Shown: piece by piece, positions 1 to 5,226 of the stretch
Layout of the letters: the number at the start of each line of letters is the position of its first letter
Numbering within the stretch: the stretch's first letter is position 1
Assembly (NCBI GenBank): GCA_011525445.1
Contig: WTGE01000378.1
Location: forward strand, 1 to 5,226
Source of the DNA: Synechococcus sp. CO36386bin_37
GTDB taxonomy: Bacteria; Cyanobacteriota; Cyanobacteriia; PCC-6307; Cyanobiaceae
Direction of reading: 5' to 3'
DNA length: 5,226 nucleotides
The notes under the pieces: model-generated
The model's database searches: none
Seen by the model: only the letters and a program-made list of their open reading frames with translations
What the model was told of the DNA's origin: nothing
Translations under genes and position numbers: made by a program

Positions 1-90
1 GTTGTAGACCTATCTGACGTGCTTAGCGGATACTTCAATTGCGGCAGTAGCGGATCTGAAGTTTGTTCAGGTGGTTTCAATTTGCCGTAA
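1..90 (+). CDS. Possible RiPP precursor peptide, C-terminal end only (5' cut by window edge)
   Basis: The frame is open from the first base and ends at TAA (88-90), giving 29 visible residues. The first ten (VVDLSDVLSG) are acidic and hydrophobic and end in Gly, like the end of a RiPP leader. The rest is YFNCGSSGSEVCSGGFNLP, rich in Gly and Ser with two Cys (visible residues 14 and 22). Such a tail would offer Cys and Ser for azoline/azole or lanthionine formation. The facing neighbour is a ThcOx-like azoline dehydrogenase, which makes a precursor role attractive. This rests on composition and context only. The start and any leader are outside the window, 29 open codons can arise by chance, and a minus-strand frame is also open here. 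It could equally be the tail of an ordinary protein. Confidence 0.4.
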   Translation, partial: VVDLSDVLSGYFNCGSSGSEVCSGGFNLP

Positions 91-164
91 TACCTCTTGA
101 AGGAACATTGGTTCAAGAAGGATTCGGCAGGCACCAACAATGCTCGGCAGGAAATGCTTTGATC

Positions 165-206
165 CTCGGCTTTTCCCCAATCGCAATCAAGTCTCAAAAA
201 GCCGAG
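165..206. repeat. Perfect 10-bp inverted repeat between the dehydrogenase and the left-edge frame
   Basis: The arms CTCGGCTTTT (165-174) and AAAAGCCGAG (197-206) are exact reverse complements separated by 22 bases. The repeat begins 8 bases beyond the dehydrogenase stop codon, inside the 124-base gap (91-214) between it and the left-edge plus-strand frame. In RNA from either strand it would form a stem with the U/A pairs on the loop side. It therefore lacks the U-tract after the stem that defines an intrinsic terminator. It may still be a 3'-end or processing hairpin for one or both convergent transcripts, or the remnant of a small repeat element. CGGCAGG also occurs twice nearby (125-131 and 145-151). 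Confidence 0.55.
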
Positions 207-214
207 AGTTCATG

Positions 215-1693
215 TCATGGATTGAATGTTGAATTCGGGTTTCCGATCATGAATTCACCAACGGAGCATTCCACTGTGCCTGAGATGCCCGATGCTTGCT
301 CCAATAACTCACTACTTCCAAAACTCAACCCGCAAGGAGCGAGTTCCAGTGCCGTAGCCACCAGATAAAGTTGTTGGTAAATCGAACCTGCATCTTTCAG
401 GATCAGCGCATAAGCCAGTCCGGTGTTGAAATGAAGGCTTGCCTGCCTTTCGTAGCGCGCTGCCATCACGATTAAGACATCGGGATGCTGGCCTTGGCTT
501 GGAGACACAGAGTCGGCTTGAGGCGGCCGGCATGTTGTATTGACTGCCAGAGCAAGCATGTTTTCGCAGGCTTCATTGAAATCGCTGATCCTGCCCAGTG
601 AGTGTTCAAAAGAGTCGTAATGATAAAAACCTGGGCTGATGCCGGTGCATTGCTTAATGCACAAATAAAACTCAATGGAATGGATGGCGCCAGCACTGGC
701 GACAGGTCTCAGTAGACCTTCATAGGCGCGGGGTAAGCCAGGGTCGCAGAGAATTTCCTCTCGTGTGTGCATCGAATACCAGAGAAGATTTCCCAAGGCC
801 TCAATATTGATAGGCCTCGTTTGATATGCACGAATGGTCTGGCGTTTCTGAATGATTTGGTAGAAGTTTGCGTTGTGAAGATGGATCGATGGTTTTGGCA
901 GTGTCAATCTGCTGAGAATGATGCGTTGATGCTTGGCGGGCGGTCCTTGACGTGTGACCGGCTTTGTCCATGAGTCTTCGTTATCAAGATCAACGCTGTT
1001 GCAACGGGTGTTGTGGTGAAATGTCAGATCTTGCCTGCTCCAGCCAGCTTTGATGGGCTCCAGGTCGATTTCGATGTTTTGATTGGTGTTGCTGATCCCA
1101 GCAATGCCAGAATTTAATAAAAGGGAGATCAGGTCTTGATAGTGGATTTGTAAATCTTCTGGTAGGAATGCCCGGAATTGTTCGATCGGGCAGGGAGTTG
1201 CGAGCTTTGGGATTAATCCATAGAGCCGATCATCCTGGATTTGCAATCTTGCTGCCGAAAGGGGTGATGTAATCTCGAATCCCTTTTCGTAAATATGGAT
1301 GTTTGCGAATCTTGAGAGTTTGACCTCATGATTCAGACCTGGGAAGGGATGCAGTTTGAGTCCTGGCTTCTTAGGCAAAGTCCGAAGAGCTATGCCATTG
1401 CATCCTTCGATTGTGCATATGATTAATCCCCGTTTGTAAAGCTTCTCAAGTGTTTGTTTGCAGCAGGAGTGCTTCATCTTGGAATCTTTTTTGTTCGGTT
1501 TTTTGATAAGTGGATTGCCATTTATTCCAGTTTGTGAGAGTTTGTTTAAAAGATCTTTGACGGAGGATTCCGCGTATTTAATGCGTACTTTCTGGCGATT
1601 TGGGTTTGACCTGGTGGCGTAAGGGGTTGTGATAATGGCGTCAGAATCGCCGAGATCGAGTTGCACTCCATCTCGGAAAAGGTAATTGGTCAT
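215..1693 (-). CDS. SagB/ThcOx-family FMN-dependent peptide dehydrogenase (azoline oxidase-like)
   Basis: The 492-residue protein has the full ThcOx-type layout, and its length fits the two-part members. Residues about 1-110 and 115-215 look like the two winged-helix peptide-recognition domains: LEKLYKRGLI (82-91), then LSRF (126-129) and ITSPLSAARL (141-150). A linker with W218 and DLTFHH (222-227) matches the family's W..hDLlFH segment. The oxidase domain (about 275-492) shows the FMN-phosphate region KRQTIRAY (283-290), RPVASAGAIHSIEFYL (329-344), GFYHYD (355-360), YQQLYLVATALELAPCGLS (439-457) and VGEFMIGNP (478-486). Known relatives oxidise thiazolines/oxazolines to azoles in RiPPs, using FMN in the cytoplasm. 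Two oddities: the family's Lys-Tyr pair before AYALILKDAG is replaced by Phe-Asn (422-423), and the N-domain carries C77, C78, C93 and C98. ATG 1693 is the first start after an in-frame stop at 1742-1744; no Shine-Dalgarno is visible. The family call is firm; the substrate is unknown. Confidence 0.9.
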   Translation of the reverse strand: MTNYLFRDGVQLDLGDSDAIITTPYATRSNPNRQKVRIKYAESSVKDLLNKLSQTGINGNPLIKKPNKKDSKMKHSCCKQTLEKLYKRGLIICTIEGCNGIALRTLPKKPGLKLHPFPGLNHEVKLSRFANIHIYEKGFEITSPLSAARLQIQDDRLYGLIPKLATPCPIEQFRAFLPEDLQIHYQDLISLLLNSGIAGISNTNQNIEIDLEPIKAGWSRQDLTFHHNTRCNSVDLDNEDSWTKPVTRQGPPAKHQRIILSRLTLPKPSIHLHNANFYQIIQKRQTIRAYQTRPINIEALGNLLWYSMHTREEILCDPGLPRAYEGLLRPVASAGAIHSIEFYLCIKQCTGISPGFYHYDSFEHSLGRISDFNEACENMLALAVNTTCRPPQADSVSPSQGQHPDVLIVMAARYERQASLHFNTGLAYALILKDAGSIYQQLYLVATALELAPCGLSFGSSELLEQASGISGTVECSVGEFMIGNPNSTFNP

Positions 1694-1893
1694 TGTTAGT
1701 ATTTTGTAGTAAAGTTGAGCCCATTGATTGAATTCAGTGTCTTAATCTGAGCGTTTTAACTTGAGATTTGGCACTGTCTTCCTCAGTGATATTGATCTTT
1801 CTTGTGCCAGTATTTTTGATTTCATTTTTGCTGTAACCACATTGCGTCTGTGCAGCGTTCTGCTGAAAGAAGTCATCTGTCCCGTAACCAGAG
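1694..1893. other. 200-base spacer upstream of the dehydrogenase and downstream of ald
   Basis: This stretch separates the ald stop from the dehydrogenase start, both on the minus strand, and should hold the dehydrogenase promoter if that gene is transcribed on its own. It is AT-rich close to the start, but I cannot pick a convincing -35/-10 pair. No U-tailed terminator hairpin follows ald; only short stems are seen (CAGC/GCTG around 1853-1865; CACTG/CAGTG at 1772-1788). A small minus-strand frame (ATG 1876 to TAA 1742-1744, 44 residues, basic, no Cys) lies inside it and is in frame with the dehydrogenase. It is not annotated as a gene because nothing beyond its openness supports it. Confidence 0.6.
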
Positions 1894-3033
1894 TTAGCGC
1901 AGGCAAGCCATGGGATGTCGAGGCGGAACTTCCAATGCTTTGGCCACTCCGGGGTGGCACACGGCCCCTTGCACGGTGTTCAACCCAGACAGCAATTCAG
2001 GGCGTTCCGTCACAGCTTCCTCCAGGCCCCTCCCAGCGATGCCAAGGATGTAAGGCAGCGTCACGCTCACAAGAGCTTCGGTTGACGTGAACGGCACAGC
2101 TCCAGGCATGTTTCCAACTGCGTAGTGCTGCACCCCATGAATGGCCACGGTGGGATTGGTATGGGTAGTTTCACGGCTTGTGGCGATGCAGCCTCCCTGA
2201 TCGATGGCGACATCGACGATCGCTGACCCCTGTTTCATCCCTTTCACCATGGCTTCGTCCACCAATGTTGGTGCTCTTCCACCAGGAGTCAGAACAGCAC
2301 CAATCAGCAGGTCAGTCGTGGGGATCAGCCTTTCAAGGAGTCCACGGCTGCTGACGACGCTCATCAACCGTCCACTGCGACAGGCCTCCAGACTTCGCAA
2401 ACGTTCTGGAGACCGATCCAGCAGCATCACTTCTGCATCCATTGCTGCCGCCAGCCTTGCCGCATTCCAGCCCACGGTGCCTGCACCGAGCACCACAACG
2501 CGAGCCGGTTGAACGCCTGTGCACCCTCCAATCAGAACACCCCTGCCCCCTTGAGGGCGTTCCAGCAATCGGGCGCCAACTTGTGCAGCCAGTCGTCCCG
2601 CGATTTCGCTCATGGGTGCCAGCAGTGGAAGGGTGCCGTTCTCCAATTGCACCGTCTCGTAGGCCACACCGGTGGTGCCAGCTGCAAGCAGGGCTTCTCC
2701 CACTTCTGGATAGGCCGCTAGGTGCAGATAGGTGAACAGCACCATGTCTTCCCGTAGAAAGCGGAATTCCTCAGGCTGTGGTTCCTTCACCTTCACGACC
2801 AGGTGAGCGGCCCAGGCCTGGTCTTGGTCAACGATCTGTGCTCCTGCAGCGGCAAAGGCTTCGTCATTGATTCCGGCACCGGCGCCGGCTCCGCTTTGAA
2901 TGCGAACCTCCAGGCCGTGAGAGGCAAGCTCCTTCACGGCATCAGGTGTGAGCGCGATGCGTTGCTCATCAACCTTGAGCTCTGTGGGAACTCCGATGGT
3001 GGCCATGGGAGCCGTCAGTACGGATGGAGCCAT
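1894..3033 (-). CDS. ald: Alanine dehydrogenase (NAD-dependent)
   Basis: Catalyses reversible oxidative deamination of L-alanine to pyruvate and ammonium with NAD+; a soluble cytoplasmic oligomer. From ATG 3033 it has 379 residues, close to the family norm of about 370. Family landmarks: IGVPTELKVDEQRIALTP (13-30) with pyruvate-binding R25; KVKEP (81-85) with the substrate Lys (K83); TYLHLAA (101-107) with catalytic H104; the Rossmann loop GAGTVG (183-188) with D206 as the adenosine-ribose acidic residue; VDVAIDQGG (273-281) with catalytic D278; and HYAVGNMPGAVPFTST (303-318). The frame stays open to 3141, but that extension overlaps nadE and is unlike the family. ATG 3006 (residue 10) is an alternative start that would give the canonical N-terminus. 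No strong ribosome site precedes either. It lies 70 nt after nadE on the same strand, so co-transcription is plausible. All catalytic residues are present. Confidence 0.95.
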   Translation of the reverse strand: MAPSVLTAPMATIGVPTELKVDEQRIALTPDAVKELASHGLEVRIQSGAGAGAGINDEAFAAAGAQIVDQDQAWAAHLVVKVKEPQPEEFRFLREDMVLFTYLHLAAYPEVGEALLAAGTTGVAYETVQLENGTLPLLAPMSEIAGRLAAQVGARLLERPQGGRGVLIGGCTGVQPARVVVLGAGTVGWNAARLAAAMDAEVMLLDRSPERLRSLEACRSGRLMSVVSSRGLLERLIPTTDLLIGAVLTPGGRAPTLVDEAMVKGMKQGSAIVDVAIDQGGCIATSRETTHTNPTVAIHGVQHYAVGNMPGAVPFTSTEALVSVTLPYILGIAGRGLEEAVTERPELLSGLNTVQGAVCHPGVAKALEVPPRHPMACLR

Positions 3034-3103
3034 GACTGCCGAAGACGTTGCTTCAATCTGACCCCGTCGAGCCAGATTCGCCAGTGGTTTATGTGAGTTG
3101 AAA

Positions 3104-4861
3104 TCAGCGGGCGGCGATGGGGAGCCTCCATCCGCTCCCAAAGGCCTGGCAACTCACTTTCAGGACAGGTGGCGCCTGTCGTCGCTTGAATTCGGCACGT
3201 CGGAAGAGTTGCTCAATCCGTTTCACATCGCCAGGCTCGTGGCCGGTCGCGATCAATTGAGCACCAGAGCTGCGCTTCTCGATCAGCTCATGCAGAAGGG
3301 GGTCGAGGATTGCGTAATCGGGAAGCGAATCGGTGTCCTGCTGGTCGGGGCGCAGTTCAGCACTCGGTGGTTTGTTCAGGATCTCTGGTCCGATCAGCTT
3401 TCCTTGATCTGGCAGACCGAGTGCTTGCCGGCTGACCAAGGCGGCAGGGCTGTCCAGCCAACGGCAAAGGGAAAACACTGTGGATTTATAGAGATCACCG
3501 ATGACCGCCAGACCTCCGTTCATGTCGCCGTAAAGGGTGCAATACCCCACTGCAAGCTCGGACTTATTGCCCGTTGAAAGCAGCAGTTGACCCTGTTGAT
3601 TGGCCACAGCCATAAGCAGGGTGCCGCGGATACGGGACTGCAGGTTTTCCGCTGTTAAACCTGATGGTGCTTGATCCAGCGCCGAGGTGAGGGTGGATTC
3701 AAAGCCAGCCATCAAGGTTTGAATCGGCAGGATTGTCGTGCTCAGGCCAAGGCGCTTCGCCAGCGCCTCAGCATCGTCAACAGACCCTTTTGAGCTCCAG
3801 GGGGAAGGCATCAACAGGGCTTGGACCCGGTCGCTTCCGAGCGCTGCTGCCGCGACAACAGCCACAAGCGCTGAATCAATGCCACCACTCAGTCCCAGCA
3901 GAGCGCGATCAAAGCCGCATTTGCCGGCGTAATCACGTACCCCGAGCACGAGAGCCTGAAACAGTTGGGCGAGATCATCTCCATCGGAGTTGCCGTAAGG
4001 GTTGCCGTCAGCATTGGCTTGACAGCAGTTGGTTGGGGGTGATGGTGCTGTGGTGGTTTTGGCAGCGTGGTTCCAGATGGCAACCGCCTCTTGGCAGAAG
4101 GGGAGTTGCAGTTCCACCTCGCCAGAGGCGGCCATCACGAAACTGCCACCATCAAAGACAAGTTCGTCATTGCCTCCAACCTGGTTCACATACACAACAG
4201 GACAATTGAGCCTTGAAGCAGCTCGTTTGGCCAGCTGATGGCGGACTGAAGCTTTGGTTCGTCCGAAGGGCGAGGCAGAAAGGTTCAGCAACATATCCAC
4301 CTGTTCGGGAATGAGGTTGGCGATCGGATCCGGCCCAACCAGACGCTGCTTTTGAAGCGCATCTTCAACCCATAGGTCTTCGCAGATGGTCAGGCCCAGC
4401 CGCCAATGCCGCCCTTCAGCTTCAAAGTTCAGAACCCAGGGATGGGTCGACGGTCTGAAGTAACGCGATTCATCAAAGACGTCATAGGTGGGAAGGAGTT
4501 GTTTGCGGGCGACGATTCGCCATCCGTTTGCTTCAACGTGTGCAGCCGCATTGAAAAGCCGCGGGTGTTGCTGATCTGGTGCAGGCTCCACCACGCCCAC
4601 CAGCAGCGAAGTATTCGGCCGAGTCTGGCTGAGGCCCTTTTGGATCTGGGTCAGGGCCTGGTGTTGTTGCTGAAGGTGCTCGGAGCTGAACAGCAGGTCT
4701 CGAGGTGGGTAGCCCCAGATGGATAGTTCTGGGCTCACGACCAAAATCGGAGAGTTTTGGTCATCCTGTTCGGTGATCGCGAAGCAGGCGTCCAGTAAGC
4801 CTGCGGCGTTTCCGGAGAGATCGCCTACCAGAGGATTGGTCTGGGCCAGGGCGATGCGCAT
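3104..4861 (-). CDS. nadE: Glutamine-dependent NAD+ synthetase
   Basis: Last step of NAD+ biosynthesis: ATP-dependent amidation of nicotinate adenine dinucleotide, with ammonia taken from glutamine. The 585-residue protein is the two-domain form. The N-terminal nitrilase-fold glutaminase (about 1-265) has the triad E45 (in SPELSIWGYPPRDLL), K120 (in ARKQLLPTYD) and C160 (in LTICEDLW). A less conserved linker (about 265-295, Thr/Pro/Asn-rich) leads to the synthetase domain, with the PP-loop LSGGIDS (324-330), STGNKSELAVGYCTLYGD (429-446), GDLYKS (455-460) and the C-terminal KRRQAPPVLKVS (559-570). ATG 4861 gives the expected start (MRIALAQTNPLVGDL) and lies 6 nt beyond the nadD stop, with no clear Shine-Dalgarno, so translation may be coupled to nadD. 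Every catalytic element is intact. Being next to nadD, the enzyme one step earlier, supports the assignment. Confidence 0.97.
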   Translation of the reverse strand: MRIALAQTNPLVGDLSGNAAGLLDACFAITEQDDQNSPILVVSPELSIWGYPPRDLLFSSEHLQQQHQALTQIQKGLSQTRPNTSLLVGVVEPAPDQQHPRLFNAAAHVEANGWRIVARKQLLPTYDVFDESRYFRPSTHPWVLNFEAEGRHWRLGLTICEDLWVEDALQKQRLVGPDPIANLIPEQVDMLLNLSASPFGRTKASVRHQLAKRAASRLNCPVVYVNQVGGNDELVFDGGSFVMAASGEVELQLPFCQEAVAIWNHAAKTTTAPSPPTNCCQANADGNPYGNSDGDDLAQLFQALVLGVRDYAGKCGFDRALLGLSGGIDSALVAVVAAAALGSDRVQALLMPSPWSSKGSVDDAEALAKRLGLSTTILPIQTLMAGFESTLTSALDQAPSGLTAENLQSRIRGTLLMAVANQQGQLLLSTGNKSELAVGYCTLYGDMNGGLAVIGDLYKSTVFSLCRWLDSPAALVSRQALGLPDQGKLIGPEILNKPPSAELRPDQQDTDSLPDYAILDPLLHELIEKRSSGAQLIATGHEPGDVKRIEQLFRRAEFKRRQAPPVLKVSCQAFGSGWRLPIAAR

Positions 4862-4867
4862 GGCGAT

Positions 4868-5226
4868 TCAGGAACGAACGTGTTGGAGTCCATAGAGATT
4901 GTGCTGCAACAAGAGTGGCAAGAGCGATTGGGGAATCTGATCGGCAGCGTGGGTTGTGCGGATGCTGGAGCTTGCTGTTTCAGGAATCTGCAGAGGGAGT
5001 TCCCTGATCTCTGCACCGATCTGCCTCAGGTGCTCGAGGTGTTTGCGCTCTAATGGCCATCCTTCTCGAGGCACGATTCCAAGCTTGCAGCGCTTTAGCC
5101 AGAGCTCACTTTGCTTCCAATGAGGGATCTGAGCTGCAAGATCGCTTCCGACTACAAAACAGAGCTCGTGATCGGGCCACCGTTGAGCTGCCCGCTCAAC
5201 GGTGATCATGGTGTAAGGGCTGCTGA
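4868..5226 (-). CDS. nadD: Nicotinate-nucleotide adenylyltransferase, C-terminal part (5' end outside window)
   Basis: Adenylates nicotinate mononucleotide with ATP to give nicotinate adenine dinucleotide, the substrate of NadE. The frame runs off the right edge, leaving 118 codons. The N-terminal nucleotidyltransferase motif (GxFDPxHxGH type) is not visible. What remains fits the family: SSPYTMITVERAAQ at the edge (the conserved SYT..T segment), CFVVGSDLAAQIPHWKQSELW (the GsD...l..W motif), CKLGIVPREGW, then TASSSIR (the ISSxxIR nucleotide-binding motif) and a C-terminal LLPLLLQHNLYGL helix and tail. The internal ATG at 5209 is not the start, since conserved residues precede it. The TGA (4868-4870) is 6 nt before nadE, consistent with an NAD-biosynthesis operon. 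Cyanobacterial NadD is divergent, so the call leans on both motifs and position. Confidence 0.9.
   Translation of the reverse strand, partial: SSPYTMITVERAAQRWPDHELCFVVGSDLAAQIPHWKQSELWLKRCKLGIVPREGWPLERKHLEHLRQIGAEIRELPLQIPETASSSIRTTHAADQIPQSLLPLLLQHNLYGLQHVRS

Noticed and set aside
1..197. Minus-strand frame open from after a stop at 210-212 to the left edge (TTG start at 197, then MRLDCDWGKAEDQS..., ending KYPLSTSDRST), as a gene following the dehydrogenase
   Set aside because: The only early start is a TTG inside the inverted repeat with no ribosome site. There is no recognisable motif, and it conflicts with the plus-strand Gly/Ser/Cys-rich frame. It remains a real alternative: about 65 open codons and an operon-like position. 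Sequence to the left would decide.
63..368. Plus-strand frame of 101 codons from a TTG
   Set aside because: Two thirds of it is antisense to the conserved dehydrogenase C-terminus (VGEFMIGNP region), and its start overlaps the end of the left-edge plus frame. The protein has no recognisable feature.
1772..1788. CACTG/CAGTG stem as a terminator after ald
   Set aside because: Only five base pairs, over 100 bases after the stop, and no T-tract follows.
3034..3141. N-terminal extension of ald to ATG 3141
   Set aside because: The added 36 residues overlap the end of nadE, are not family-like, and conserved Ald sequence begins only after the ATG at 3033 or 3006.
3098..3577. 159-codon plus-strand frame opposite nadE
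   Set aside because: It lies antisense to the strongly conserved synthetase domain of nadE and has no family resemblance; GC-rich coding DNA commonly leaves such shadow frames.
1..5226. CRISPR array, tRNA, rRNA or insertion sequence
   Set aside because: No regularly spaced repeats, no cloverleaf-like segment and no transposase-like frame were seen on either strand.

Overview
The window looks like part of a marine picocyanobacterial chromosome (Synechococcus/Cyanobium type). This is inferred from the tight nadD-nadE-ald order, the style of these proteins and the lack of clear Shine-Dalgarno sites. No rRNA, photosynthesis or other taxon-defining gene is present to prove it.

Right two thirds (about 1894-5226), minus strand: a compact housekeeping cluster, transcribed nadD (only the C-terminal part is inside the window), nadE, then ald. 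NadD makes nicotinate adenine dinucleotide, NadE amidates it to NAD+ using glutamine, and Ald is an NAD-dependent alanine dehydrogenase. The spacing (6 nt, then 70 nt) suits one transcription unit. This DNA is GC-rich (65% over 2521-2580).

Left third (1-1893): accessory in character and more AT-rich (30% GC over 1501-1560). It holds a complete 492-residue minus-strand FMN dehydrogenase of the SagB/ThcOx family, the azoline-oxidising enzymes of thiazole/oxazole RiPP (ribosomally made, post-translationally modified peptide) and cyanobactin pathways. It has the two N-terminal peptide-recognition-like domains and most of the C-terminal nitroreductase-fold signature, but the usual catalytic Lys-Tyr pair appears to be missing. 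Facing it at the left edge is the last 29 codons of a plus-strand frame ending in a Gly/Ser/Cys-rich tail, which reads like a RiPP core peptide. A perfect 10-bp inverted repeat lies between the two. No cyclodehydratase (YcaO) or other modifying enzyme is in the window; if the pathway is real, its remainder lies to the left.

The point of most interest is therefore a possible picocyanobacterial RiPP locus whose right boundary abuts the ald gene, with an atypical ThcOx-like oxidase and a candidate precursor peptide cut by the window edge.
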